Below are positions 32,411 through 44,398 of a stretch of 64,000 nucleotides of DNA, piece by piece (within the stretch, counting starts at the first letter, position 1; the number at the start of each line of letters is the position of its first letter). The notes under the pieces were generated by a model, which had not been told where the DNA came from, did not search any database, and saw only the letters and a program-made list of their open reading frames with translations. The position numbers and the translations under genes were made by a program. The DNA comes from Symsagittifera roscoffensis (lineage: Eukaryota > Xenacoelomorpha > Acoela > Convolutidae): NCBI RefSeq assembly GCF_963678635.1, contig NC_087062.1, positions 89,381,845 through 89,445,844 on the forward strand. Reading direction: 5' to 3'.

Positions 32411-32836
32411 GCCGGTGGCTCAAAGGGAAATTCTAGAGTCTTGAGTCTTGAGAGAAAAGAGGGCTCGAGGGTGAACTCGGATGAAATCTGGGTTCACGAA
32501 AAGGAAATTTTAACAAATGAGATATTGTTATTAATACGTTATATCTATTATATAAATCAAAATGCTGCATGACAATTTCCCGATTGAATAGGACAAAAGA
32601 AATTTGAAACAACTAGCTTAAAAAGCGAAAATTCATAGGTGCATGTGTGTGCCGATTTTGATTGCTGTTTAGCGATAGTGTGAAAATTTTACATGGCTGT
32701 GAACTTTGGGGTGTAGATAAACTTAAGTCCGCTGCAAACTTCTGTAAATGACCACTGGCACTGTATCTTGAGTAACACTCGGGTTTCTGAGGATTCACTG
32801 ACAGACGGCAGCACGCGATGAGGACATCGATCTTGA
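32411..32836 (+). other. 3' UTR of copy 2
   Basis: Noncoding, AT-rich to mixed; no long stem-loop like that of family A was seen. It ends at the polypurine tract. Confidence 0.5.
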
Positions 32837-32838
32837 GT

Positions 32839-32848
32839 CCGGGGAGTA
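32839..32848 (+). promoter_or_regulatory. 3' polypurine tract of copy 2
   Basis: CCGGGGAGTA immediately precedes TGTGCCAGTCGG, the LTR start. It is the same tract as in copies 1 and 4. Confidence 0.8.
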
Positions 32849-33258
32849 TGTGCCAGTCGGTCATATCTGGAAGTTTGACCTTGAGGAACACGAAAATACG
32901 TGGTTTTGGAATGAAATTTTATTTTTCAAAAATTCGAATGGAGCCCGGCAAGCTCAGTTTTCTCGCGACAACTGAAAACATAAGATAAAACATCAGAACG
33001 ACCGAATTAACAATTGCGGGAAAGTGACGGAAAAACAGCGGGAAATTGCTATTCGCAATTTCCAAGATAACAATAAAAACCACGAGAGTAGAGCTGTCCT
33101 ATCTCGATATAGGAGACAGTGATTACAAAAGAAGATCAGGCGTTCGTGTATTTTGGGTATCTCGAGACCTAAGTATGGGGACGTTCTTATTTTCTAGAGT
33201 GGGGGGGTATTTTGGTAGTAGCCTTTAAGCTGTAACGGGTTCTAGTCTCATGTCGCAA
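32849..33258 (+). repeat. 3' LTR of copy 2, interrupted
   Basis: It matches the 5' LTR from 18150 to 18437, then (after an internal deletion of about 320 bp at 33138) from about 18771 to 18880. It is cut after CATGTCGCAA by the start of the copy 3 LTR (33259). Hairpin at 33041-33063. It differs from the 5' LTR at a dozen or so sites in the first 290 bp by eye, so the insertion is not recent. Confidence 0.85.
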
Positions 33259-34149
33259 TGTGCCATTCTGCCAGATTGGCACAGCGCAACTTTCCGGCGA
33301 CACGAAAAAAAACGAATGGAGTGAAGGCCTTAGTAACAAAAAATTACTGCGAAGGAGGGTCCAGATATTCCGAAAACTTGAATTTTTAAAATTTCGGTTG
33401 ATGGGCCAATATTTCTGAGAAATACAAAAAGACGGCCATTTTGACTGAAAAGGACGAAAAAACAGAACAACAACAAATACAGTGAGAAACGGTCGTGCGG
33501 GAACACGAGAAAAACGGAGTCTCTCATTGTGACAAGAACACACGATAAGATCCTTAGCAGTGGATATTAGTGGAGAAGGAAGCTTCAGTGGGGAAGGAAT
33601 ATTCCACGGGACCCTCCCGGGCCACAAATTGGGAGAGATAACAGCGTTATCTCAGGAAGATAACGGGAGCGGAGGCTTGGTCCCCCAGAGACTGTTGTAT
33701 GTGAAGGGACTATATGAAACTGACTTTGTAGCTACTTGGATGTCGTGAAACTTCGAATTAACACCGGTATTATTTGATATTTTAGAATATGAGTAGCTAG
33801 AAAGAGGAAAGGGTCAATCCATCTCCAATGGATTTAATATAGAACTGTCACACAAAAGCACATTAAAATTGGTTGTTCGAGCCGTGTTTTTAATAGCAAT
33901 CACGTAGTCTGAGGATCCGAGACTCAGCTATGTGGTTGGGTCCGCATGCAAACGAAAGCTGATCAAAAGTCGGTTGACTGATGGCCTAAAAATAGTAACT
34001 TTTTACTTGGCCCTAAACAGATCAGAAAATCAACTGGCAAGGTCGAGACGGTGAAAAACGAGTAGGATTAAGGTAACTGACGCCTGCCAGTCGTTAATAG
34101 GTACTTTTTCTACGCTCCGTCGCTGTGTAGTATTTGGGCGAATGTTACA
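33259..34149 (+). repeat. 5' LTR of copy 3
   Basis: It begins TGTGCCATTCTGCC and ends GGGCGAATGTTACA (imperfect inverted repeat), 891 bp. Hairpins: GAGATAAC-AGC-GTTATCTC (33635-33653) and AATCCAT-CTCCA-ATGGATT (33816-33834). ATTAAA at 33862-33867 is followed by GCCGTGTTTTTAA. About 225 bp of the 3' LTR survive at 47267-47490, with about seven differences by eye (around 3%). Confidence 0.88.
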
Positions 34150-34161
34150 TAGACGTTTTTA

Positions 34162-34180
34162 TGGCGCTCCTGGGTGGGCC
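34162..34180 (+). promoter_or_regulatory. primer-binding site of copy 3
   Basis: TGGCGCTCCTGGGTGGGCC begins 12 nt after the LTR end. Extending the copy 2 match, its complement resembles the acceptor and T-stem 3' strand of tRNA-Asn. Confidence 0.62.
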
Positions 34181-37100
34181 TGTCAAAGGCATAAGACCAT
34201 CATGATCAGCAAGCGTTTCAGCTATGAACCCTCCGCTCCGGGCGTATTCCCGAGTTAGAGATCTTGATGACCGTTATTGTACTAGGGGGAAGGTGCGTAC
34301 CCTTCGTCTAGTACTATATAGCTTTTTAACTTAGTTAACACCGAAAATTCCGGGGGCCGGAAGGTTAGGTGGGAAGTCATGAGCCCGCTTGTCCCAAAGT
34401 CCCGAGAACAAAAACAAGAAAGCGTAAAACCAAACCAAAATAGTGTATAACCAAGAAAAAGCCAAAAATAAATTTATTTGAAAACAAAAAAATACAAAAA
34501 ACAGTAAAAAAAAATCCAAAAAAGACCAAAAACAGTAAAAAACATAAAGTGACAGTTTATATATTATTTCCGGACGAGATGTGATCTGACCTTCCTATTT
34601 GTTGTTGTTTCAGATTGATTTATATCATTTCTGATAGAAACATTGTGTGTTTTGGTGAAGGGTTGGATACCCTCCCTTGAGTGTAATTTGAGTATTTAAG
34701 CACGTTAATGGTGATTTTGCCGGTGGCCGGAGGGTAGAGTGGCAAGCTGACCGACGGGTTCCCCACTCAACAAGGACATCAGGGACAACATCCACAACGA
34801 CTGTTGGGTATCGTTGAAACAATTTTGGTATCGTTCGGGTACTATTTAATCAAAACTTAAGTGGTATCGATTACAAATTTCCGAGTTAAGGGTCTTAATT
34901 CGGGTTTTTGGTGCAAAAGAGGGTATAGTACTATTCATTAACGACTACAAATAGGTTATTATCCTAGTTATATATTACTTATCTCCTAATTAGACCCAAG
35001 AAACACCCAAATTTCGTCGAAAATATCGATTTTCGACCAAACTGTAGACCCCCAGATTTTTGGATATCCGAGCTTTTCCGAACAGCAAAAAGCTTTTATG
35101 TAGTGAGTAACTACGTAATTCGATCCCCCTAACTAAAGAAACCGCGTGAGAAAAGACTCAGTAGAAGTTGGAAGAAACGAAAATTTTTCGATCAAAATTT
35201 CGATAATTTTCTGAATTTTGTCAATGTGTTTTGGGGATCGAGTTTTTGAGTTTTTAGAGTTAGAGCAATAAAATGTTTTTGTGTTAGGAGCGTGCTAACA
35301 TAATGTGCTCGGCGGCCAGAAAAATTTTTGAGTAACCCTCCGATTAGCTCCGTAGATAGAGCTAACGACTTTAGAATTGGAAAAGGAAGGAATCGGAGGG
35401 TCCAAATTTGATAGTTATTGGCCAAATTTTTGTCTCCAAACCATTTTTGGTCCGGTTTTTTGCATAATTCCAGTGCCGTACAGGGCTACTACGCTCGTTT
35501 CAATTATTTTTAGGCACTTTCAATAGGAATTGCGGAAAAAGTTTCTCAGAACCTATATAGGTGGTGAAAAAAGGCCATTTGGACAACCACGTTTTTGGCA
35601 ATTTCTCAAAGACTAGCCAACCGATTGGGATAACTTTGGTACCATAAGTCGACGTCTTGGACCATTTTTCTGGACCGCAACTGTTTTTGGGTTGATAATC
35701 TCGGAAAAGAAATTTTTTTTAGAATTTGCTGGTTCGGAGGGTCCAAATTATAGGTAACCCTCAGAGCGGCAGAAAATTTTATCAAAACACCTTTTTATCC
35801 TGCTGGGAAGGTTGACCGTGTCAACCAACCTGGTTTTAAGCAAGTTACACCGCATTCAGAGGCTTTATTGCGGTAAATTAACCCCTTTTTCCTGATTTTT
35901 GCGGAACCCTCCGGAGTAACCCTCCGGAGTGACTTAAGCCCTTTAGCAACCCTCCTTAGTGGAGATTTTCCACGAGACCCTCCGAAGGAGTTAAAAACAA
36001 CACCCCATATGGAATTTAGCTTGTTTTGACGCTTTCTTAAGCTAGTTGAAGGCCATTTTCAAAAACTTGAAAATTTTGGAAGAACCCTCCGGAGCATATT
36101 AAGCCTCTTGTTGACCCTACTTAGTGAGTTAAGGGGGATCCTCCGACGTCTCTTGGGTTACTAAGGTACCCTCTGAAGTGACCCTCCGGAGTAGGCTAAG
36201 TGTCTTAATAAACCCCCGGAGTGACCTAAACCTTCTAACATCTTCCTTGTTAGAAACTTGAGGAAACCTTCTGTGGCAATTTGGGAACCGGAAAATATCC
36301 ATTTGAACAAGATCATATTAGGATATTAGGTGTGCTTATTAGGATCATAGGAGCCCATTTTGACCCGGAAATTCGTGATCAACTTTAGATTCTAGATCGG
36401 GTGTATCAGAAGTACCCGAACAAAATTTTTTTTTGATTGTGATTTTGGTTGTGTGGTTGCCTTGAGCTACTTGATAGGAAAATTCGGGCAATCCGGGAAC
36501 AAATAAAAGAAGACCTCGGTGAGTGTATTAGGCAAATACACACTCACTTGAGAAGAAAAGTTGTTCCCTGCTCTCGTGCACTTGGAGCGTTCCGGTTGTG
36601 GGGGAGCTTTTTCATAGACTTTAGAAATTTTCGGTCAGAGGTTGCCTTGAGCTACTTAATAGGACAGCTCGGGCAATCGCAGGACACCTAAAAGAAGACC
36701 TCGGTGGGTGTATTAGCCAAATACACAAATACACACTCACTTGAGAAGACTGTGTCCTGGGCTTCCTTCTTTCGGATCGTTCCGATTGAGGGAAGTCTTT
36801 TTCTTTAAGATTAAGTTTTATTGATCTGTTTCTGAATCATCACTGCTTTTTACCAAAGATTGTTTGATTTTAACAAAGCAGTGACTTGATAAATTGCGTG
36901 GCGATAAATTGATACTGACGAAAGGTCGCTGTCACCTGTAGGATATTCATATCTGATTATCAATTGTGTTTTGTGGGTTGATTATATCTTGTGAAAATTT
37001 TGTGATACTGTTATACTATACAACAGGGTTGAGTTAGCATTATATCAATAATGAGTAGGCCCTGTGTGTAACTTTAGCTGAAATGCTAAGATTGTCATTG

Positions 37101-37209
37101 AGAAATCTAAGAGGCATTTTTGATACCTACGAGATTGAAGAGGCAGCGTTAAGTAATTTAACTTGAACTTGTTGCGGTACGTGTGCATCGCCATTAAAAA
37201 ATAAGAATA
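34181..37209 (+). other. 3-kb leader of copy 3 with repeats and a splice-donor-like site
   Basis: Noncoding. A motif ACCCTCCGGAGT and variants recur about eight times between 35905 and 36220; its core CTCCGGAG is palindromic. A unit of about 100-150 bp beginning GGTTGCCTTGAGCTACTT is tandemly duplicated (36455-36555 and 36640-36748). The first copy has CTCGGTGAGTG at 36515-36525, a good 5' splice-site consensus (GT at 36519); the second copy has the weaker CTCGGTGGGTG. The donor lies in a hairpin, GTGAGTGTATT paired with AATACACACTCAC. Confidence 0.55.
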
Positions 37210-39228
37210 TTGCTATTTGTCACAAAGTATGCAGCGCAGGGCTCGTTGGGATCGACTACTAAGATTCCCAGGCTGAGCAGGGGCAGCACGCGAGAAGTTA
37301 AAACTAGGCGTAGCCAGTCCTCGTTTAGCAAAGCCTCCGACGTGTTTGCCGAAACCGAGTCGACTAAAGGTCAACCTGATCTTTCAGTGAGCGAAATGAA
37401 ACTAAGGAGCGAGAAAAACCTCGATGGCGATCAAGGGCGGAGCGCCAAGGCCGGAACCGCGGGCGAAACGCTTGTGGACCCCTTTGACGAAGGAGAACGG
37501 ACGCTTATTCGACCCGACTTTGAGCCGAGCGAGGACCTCGAGCGGGAGGAAGTTGAGAGGAAGGAGGAGACCTCGGAGCATTCCGAGGTCGAGCCGCGAG
37601 AGGAAGTGTTATTCAAGGGAATGTCCAAATCGGAGACCAAGAGTCACAGGCGGAGGAGAGAAAATTCACATTCAGCTAATACCCACTCATCTCTGGCCAA
37701 GCAGAGCAACAACGCGATGATGTCGAGTATTAGCCCGAGTGAAGAACAACCGGGTTCGAAGGCCAAGAATAGCTGGAAGTCTCTGTACGATGAGCGCATG
37801 TCGTCACTACGGACTGAAGGTTTATCTTCCAGTTATGACTACCCGGAGATAACCCATCCGGATGTGAACTTCACACCGTGCCCAAGGAACGACATGAGCA
37901 GGAAGGCGTCATCCGCCTCGCCGACCAGGCCCATGTCAGATGGGATAACAATGGGAGCGTCAAAAACGTTTGACAGATTGATGACGTCGATGAGCAAGCA
38001 AAAAGGCGGTGCGTCATCAAGCACCAGGCTGCAGCCGCAGTTGACCTCATCTTCTTTGGGACTAACCCCGTCATTTGGGGCCACTAGCGACATAAGTGAC
38101 ATGTTCGCTGGCGTAATGAATGGTCTGCATGAACTGAGACGGGACATGACTAAGAGAATAGCTCAAGTTGACGAGAGAGCTCACCAGGGTCGAGAGAATC
38201 TGAGAGATGAACTAACGCACGTGAAGTCGCAGGCGAGGGTTGATCAGGCTCAATTGATTCGCAACACCGATCAATGCTTGGCGGAGAGCCTGGCACAGGC
38301 AAACAAGGAGTCACACGAAAGAGAGGCTAGGATGACGAGGGAGATCGAGAGATTGTTGAACGATCATGAAAGTACCTACGCCCACACGATGACTAGCCTG
38401 GAAAAAAGGTTAGATGCCAAATATTACTTAATGATGCGGAAACTTGACGCGATCTTGAACGGGGGAAATTGGGAGGATCGTTCCAACCCAAGGGCGCGCT
38501 CACGCCATGCGAATGATGGAGATGGTACGGACAGCTATGCCAGAGCCCAGCAAAGCTCGAGAACGAGCTACGAACCTAGGAATAGGGAGCGGCCAAAGGC
38601 AGCCCCGTCGAGGCCTGGCTGGAGGAATCCAGTCCCGTCGGAGGCAGATGCTACTCCGGAGACAAGGTTGCCAACTGTGCCACAAGTCAGTTCAGTGCCA
38701 GATCTGACTACAGTCTCACAGGACACGACGATGTATGCCTCGATGTTTGAGCCTCTGAACAGATCTCTCGAAACATTCATCACCAAACTCTCGAAGTCAA
38801 TCGAGAGAGGAGAGAGGTCAAGAAGGACACTGAAAAAGCCGAAGTCATACAAAGACGAGTCGGACGGCTGGATTGATACTTGGATAGAGGTGATGAAGTT
38901 GCACTTTGAGGAAGAAAGTCTCTCCAAGAAACAAGAGTGTAGCGCGCTAACAAGCAACCTGGAGGGCACTGCATTAAACTGTGCAATGGCAAAACGAGCC
39001 AATGAGAGTGACAGCGCTCGCAAGATATTCGACATCCTGCTGAATCGTTTCGGCTCTGGAGTACAAGGGCACCAGGCTATGGTGAAGTTCGAAAAGAGGC
39101 GTCAAAGAGATGACGAATCCATAGACAATTTTTGGACGACCTTGAGTTGCTTAGGAGGAGAAGCAATCCCGATGAGAGAATATCCGAGCGAAACTTGGCG
39201 ATTGCTTCGAAGTTCATGGATGGAGTAA
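37210..39228 (+). pseudogene. gag: gag of copy 3 (coiled coil and capsid)
   Basis: The frame is open from 37210 (no ATG there; the first in-frame ATG is near 37396). It has an acidic, Ser/Glu-rich N-terminus and a long charged heptad-rich helix (about 38100-38460; LHELRRDMTKRIAQVDER...), then a basic Arg/Ser/Asn-rich stretch. The capsid block GWIDTWIEVMKLHFEEES, SNLEGTALNC and ILLNRFGSGVQGHQAM follows (38868-39080). At about 39128 a T-run is one base short compared with the other copies, and the frame runs out at 39228. The capsid end continues in the frame of 39132. Confidence 0.82.
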
Positions 39229-41020
39229 AGAGTGAAGAGTTGAAAACGATGTTGGCCACACACTTCACCCTGTCACTTGACCAGGTAGCCACCCCCGATG
39301 ATTTGCGTATGAAGTCACGCAAGTATTTACTCATAAAACCGAGGGCGCAGAACCGTTACAGCAATTATGGTAACTATAGCGGGACAAACACTGGTGCGAA
39401 CTCCAGTTGGTACAAACCTCGCGATGACATGGATAAGAGGAGGTCGTGTGCGAATTGTGGTTCGATGGACCATCACGTTTCCGCGTGCTCTGCATACAAA
39501 CAGAACATGAAGGCAATAGGCTACTTTCTCGAGGACGTCGACGCGACCGACGAGGATCACGAAGAGTACGTCAGAGGGCTCATCATGAAATATGGTACGA
39601 GGTGCTTCTTCTGTAATTTGGAAGGACACTTCAAGTCGGATTGCACTCAGTTTTGGGATGCAGTGGCGGACACAAAAGGTCCCCTCCACGAAGAGGCGCT
39701 TTCGGGTGTCAAGGCCAGTCGAGCACGTCTGATGAACGAGGCCGAGTCTCGGAGAAAGGAGACGACACCGAGCACCTTTACGACTAAAAAGGTAAAGACA
39801 CTACCTGACGAGGTGGTAGCCTCGAACCTGGATGCAGAATCGGCTAGCCCACTCAAAGTGGATTACGGTCTGGCGGCAAGGACAGCGTTGCAGAATGTCA
39901 AACAGGAGCTAGCCACGAAAGAAGTGGAGCAATGGGTAAGGTCGGAGCTGGAGAGCACAGATCTTCGGGAAAGTTTTAATATTTTGGGTAAAACGACGAA
40001 AATAGAAGACAAAAAAGAACCCAGGAAACAGGGACTAAAACTGAACGTTATATCTGGGAGAACGAAGCAGGGGACAAAAATAATGTCCATTATCTCAGTC
40101 GCAGGGCACCAGGTGGTCAAGAACTTGAGTGAAAAATCCGAGATTACACTAGTCCACCTGGATATCTATGCCGACTACCTGAAGGAGAAAGATCCCAAAC
40201 TGGACTCCAGGGCAGTGCGGGCGCTGCTCACAACAGGAGGTTCGAGGCTGTTGAAAGTGGATGGACATTACATCGATGTCCATGGCCCATACCTGATTCT
40301 AATGAATGTGGATGGCATCAATATCTTCACAAAAGCTCATATAACTGATGCGAACGGGCAGATTGGCCGGATATACATTGGTCAAGAGGAGTTGAAGGTT
40401 AGACGAATCGGACACAACGCCACGCTCGAACAAGATCCGGTGCACATAGGTTGCGAGGCCGATCTGGCCGCACACGTGCTGGACGTGCAAGGCAGACAAC
40501 TTTCAGTAAAGGGACTGCTAGACACGGGAGCAGTGGTTACTGTCATGCCAGTCAAAACTTGGACCGACATGGATTTCGAGAGGTCGGATCTCATACCGAC
40601 AAACATCAGGTTGGCAGCTGCCAATCAGGGAGCAATCTATGTGACTGGACGAACCCCGATCATTTCACTGCAGCTCGGAGGAAATCATCTTTGGATGAGC
40701 TTCCTAGTAGTGGAGAATTTGGACGAATCCGATCAGTTCATCTTAGGAAGGGATTTCGTACGCAACTTTGATGTCACGAGATCGATCTCAATGACGGGTT
40801 GATCAGGATCAAGGATCCTGAGAGAAAGTATGAAAAAAAAACCCTTAATAAGATCTTAATTAACCAGGCCAAGGTGCCGATTTTTCTGGATCGAAAAGTT
40901 AGATTAAAACCAAACCAAGCCGTAGAAGCGATGTTTAGGATGAGGAACTTGAATGAACTCAGCAATGACAGACATGTGTGTCTGGTACCAAACCCAAACA
41001 GTAAAAGCTCGGCTATTTGA
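39132..41020 (+). pseudogene. gag-pol: gag end, zinc knuckles and protease of copy 3
   Basis: The frame 39132-40802 starts inside the capsid end (DDLELLRRRSNPDE). Both CCHC knuckles are intact: CANCGSMDHHVSAC (about 39449-39490) and CFFCNLEGHFKSDC (about 39603-39645). The retropepsin has LLDTGAVVTVMP (about 40518-40553) and ILGRDFVRNFDV (40741-40776). Two extra bases near 40778 shift the frame, and homology goes on in 40799-41020 (PERKYEKKTLNKI...) until TGA (41018-41020) replaces a sense codon. Arrangement and lengths match copy 1. Confidence 0.88.
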
Positions 41021-42778
41021 GGAAGAAGCTTCTCACTCACTCAGAGCGGACTGTGTGTGAGTGTGTTGTTGAACACAGAAGCTACAACAGTGACAATACA
41101 GAGGGGAAAGAAACTTGGCTATGCTTTGCCTCTGAACACAGACTTTCAGAGTGTGGAGAACTTGAAAAAGTTTGAGGTAACTAAATTCCATTGCATGCGG
41201 ACCATGAATGTAAAATGAAGAGAGTAAATGAATTGAAATCTTCTAGGAAATTGTTTTCAATGAAGTCGGAAACAGATGATGGGCTGTCTAGTTAATCCAA
41301 CTTTCCTGAGAGGCCGACAGAAACAGAGTTAGCAGCGAATAAACCGGTCCTAACTGAGATAGAACATTTGAAGGATAAAAAATCAGACAAAGAACTAGAT
41401 TCGCTCAGAGCGGTGCTAAGTCGGAACGCAGCCGTTTTTTCGAAGCATAAGGCCGACATAGGTTGCTGTAATTTTGTAGAACACGAGATTGAGATAGAAG
41501 AGGGCTCGGTACCTCATAGGGAAGGGGCGAGAAGGATGACCCCTCACAAGTCAGAAGCGTGTAGGAAGGAAATCGAGGACTTGTGGCGTGGTCATGGCGA
41601 AGAAGAAAGGGGGGCAACTCATGTTTTGTTGTGATTTCCGTTCTCTGAACGCAGTGACTATGAAGGACTCATACCCGATTCCCCGCATCGATGAGAGCCT
41701 ATCCAAGCTGGGAGACGCGAAGTTCTTCACGACGTTGGATTTGGGCTCTGCGTTCTGGCAAGTGCCACTCCGAAAGCAAGATCGAGAAAAAACAGGCTTC
41801 GCGTGCGAGCTGGGATTGTTCCCGTGGAAGAGGATGTCGTTCGGATTGTGCAACGCGACGGCCACATTCCAGCGACTGATGGCCCAGGCACTCACGAGCG
41901 TCACTAAGAAATACGGGAATCTCATCATGTGTTTTGTCGATGATGTCGTGATTGCAACACCAACCTTAGAAGACCATATAGAGAGGTTGGAGGAGGTGTT
42001 TTCTTGCATGAAGCAGGCGGGTCTGAAATGTAAACCCTCTAAGTGTGAAATGCTCAGAGATTCCATAAAGTATCTGGGCCGCCTGGTGGATAAACATGGA
42101 GTGAGACCAGATCCTGAAGCGGTTGAAGCGGTGCTGACCTGGAAGGCCCTTAAAACAGATACACAGCTGATGAGTTTTTTGGGATTCGCTAATTTTTATC
42201 GAGAGTTCATCAAGGGGTATACTGACAAAATATACCCCATGCAGCGGTTGATGGAAAACAAGGGCAAAAAGTTCACTTGGACTGATGAGGCACAAGTTTC
42301 ATTTGAGAACATCAAACGTGAACTTTGCGAGGCACCGGTCCTCGATATGCCAACGGAGAAGGGGATGTTCGTGCTGGACACGGATGCATCAGTGGTTGCG
42401 ATATCGGGCATACTTCACCAGGAGCAGGAGTGGAACGGGAGAACGGTTCTTCGTCCAATAGCCTATGGGAGTAAAGCCCTGAGTGATACTGAGATGAAGT
42501 ACGGCGCACCAAAAGCGGAGATGTTCGCGGTGATCACTTTCGTGGAAAAATACAGGGCCTACTTGGGGAGTGCTCCCTTCAAGTTACGTGTGGATAATCG
42601 TGCCCTTGCCTGGCTGAAAACCTATTCGATGGACCAAAGTTATATTGGTCGTTTGATCGGACGCCTGGATGGATACCACATGATCATAGAGCACAGTACC
42701 CGTGATAAGCACCAGAACGCAGATAGCCTCAGTAAAAATGCAGAATTCTATAAAAATACAGGCTGTCGGATCTCCTAA
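41021..42778 (+). pseudogene. pol: reverse transcriptase and RNase H of copy 3
   Basis: N-terminal RT is read from 41368; about 45 bp are missing at 41583, which shifts to the frame 41588-42778. In that frame: MAKKKGGQLMFCCDFR, TTLDLGSAFWQVPL, FGLCNATATFQRL and the catalytic box CFVDDVVIATPT (FVDD instead of YVDD). The RNase H has its four acidic residues in LDTDAS, KAEMFA, RVDNRAL and NADSLSK. This is the most complete RT-RNase H on the plus strand. The region ends in sequence that joins directly to the integrase N-terminus through a deletion. Confidence 0.9.
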
Positions 42779-43749
42779 GGGCTCAACGAAATGATAGAAT
42801 GACGAGCAGTCTGAAGAGATGGATCGAGAATGGAGCACCTGACAAGAGAGACTTGGAAGAAGACAGCTACAAGATCTTGAAGCAATTCTACCTGAAGAGA
42901 AACGACTTGTTGTACATGAACAAGGACGGAATCGTAGCCTGCAAACGTAAAGAGGAGGACAAGGTCCTTTATAAATACAATTCAATAGTGTTACCACAGT
43001 TGTACCAGACCGAATTGCTCTTTCGATCACATGATCAGATGGGCCAACAAGGCGTGGACAAAGTGTACAACAGGATACAGAAACGATTCGAATGGCCGGA
43101 AATGAAGAAGGCTTGTGAGAGGTGGATCGCCGCATGCCTGTCATGTCAGCAGGCGAAGGATCTCAGGAAACTAAGGTTCCCCCTACAGTCAATAGAGTCG
43201 TCGGGATTCAACGAAGTCGTGCAAATTGATCATCAGAAAATCTGCATGACAGCAACGGGCTATAATCAAGTGCCGGTAATGATCGAACATTTTACGAAAT
43301 ATGCGGAGGCAGCACCCTGCATGACAGCATCGGCGGAAGAGACATGCAATCATTTGATAAATGTGTGGATATCGAGGCATGGCTGCCCCATCACATTCCA
43401 ATCGGACAATGACAAAGCATTCGTGGGTGATCTCACGAAGGAGTTAATGGAAAGGTCGCAGGTAGCGCAGGCCCACTCGCCCACTTATCACCCGCAAACG
43501 AATGGCCTAGTTGACATGCAAAATCGCACACTGGTACCCATGCTGAGAGTCTATTGCTCGCGTTACATGGATGACTGGGACAAGCACTTGCCGCAAGTGA
43601 TGGGTGCCTACAACAGCACGGAGCATTCCACCACGGCAATAAGTCCGCACATGATGCTAACGGGTCACGAAAAAGCGCTTCCGTTGACGTTTTTCTACCC
43701 TGAATATGAAGAGAACAGCACCGCAAACGTACGTGCGGGATATTATTAG
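42779..43749 (+). pseudogene. pol: integrase of copy 3
   Basis: RNDRMTSSLKRW aligns with the copy 4 integrase N-terminal region; about 1.2 kb present in copy 4 before it is missing. The zinc-binding domain has SHDQMGQQG, where copy 4 has HDQIGHQG, so one His is lost, and CLSC is intact. In the DDE core the Asp residues are in QIDHQK and FQSDND; the Glu position reads NGLVDMQNRT (copy 4: NGLVERQNRT), so the catalytic Glu is Asp here. Both changes predict an impaired enzyme. The frame closes at 43749, where the next frame takes over. Confidence 0.88.
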
Positions 43750-44398
43750 AAGACAGCAGGACCTCAATGACTTATGTAGGAGGAACACGCAACAGGCGCA
43801 AATTAGACAAAAAAGGAGGTTTGATAAAAGAACAGCCGATGCAAAAGCCTACTCAGTTGGCGACTACGTCTGGGTGTTCCAGGAAGTGGTTCCACCAAAA
43901 GGAACCAAGAAATTATTAAAGAAATGGCGTGGTCCATTTCAGATAACAGAGGTGCACCAAGGAGGTCGCTTTTATCGACTGAGCACTGGAAGAGCAGCTC
44001 ATTACGAAAATATCAAACCACTTAATGCCTCGTCAGAGGATATGTGCATCCCAGCGGACATGCAAGAGGGAGACTATTTGATAGTGGATCCTGCTTGTGA
44101 GGTGAATGAAAGGGGTACTCGCAATAAAAACGACGGGAATTTTATCGCTTTTATCGACTGAGCACTGGAAGAGCAGCTCATTACAAAAATATCAAACCAC
44201 ACAATGCCTCGTCAGAGGATATGTGCATCCCAGCGGACATGCAAGAGGGAGACTATTTGATAGTGGATCCTGCTTGTGAGGTGAATGAAAGGGGTACTCG
44301 CGATAAAAACGACGGGAATGAGGTGGTTGACGATTGCGACCTACCACTGGATCTGGAGTTGACCGAGCGAGTAGAGGTGGAGTAAGAAACTCTACCTT
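43706..44398 (+). pseudogene. pol: integrase C-terminal GPF domain with 179-bp tandem duplication
   Basis: VGDYVWVFQEVVPPKGTKKL and WRGPFQITEVHQGG mark the GPY/F-type C-terminal domain of Ty3/gypsy integrases. The segment 43967-44140 is repeated at 44146-44319 with period 179 bp. As 179 is not a multiple of three, the frame breaks and closes at TGA (44159-44161). Homology resumes after the second unit as the acidic pol linker, with TAA at about 44383. Confidence 0.82.

Larger units (their letters stand above)
18150..33258 (+). mobile_element. LTR retrotransposon copy 2 (family C), rearranged and interrupted
   Basis: 5' LTR, primer-binding site, leader, gag, protease, accessory region, polypurine tract and the first 410 bp of the 3' LTR are in order on the plus strand. 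Reverse transcriptase, RNase H, integrase, macro domain and the first SGNH domain are absent, deleted at about 24,900-24,940. The accessory region carries a duplication of about 1.2-1.6 kb. The 3' LTR is split at 33258/33259 by insertion of copy 3, so its remaining part should lie beyond the right edge. It is too broken to be autonomous. Confidence 0.9.

Noticed and set aside
36449-36691. Small protein-coding gene in the copy 3 leader
   Set aside because: The open frame overlaps a tandem duplication and hairpin, has no homologue in the second unit (which contains stops), and lies in an untranslated leader.
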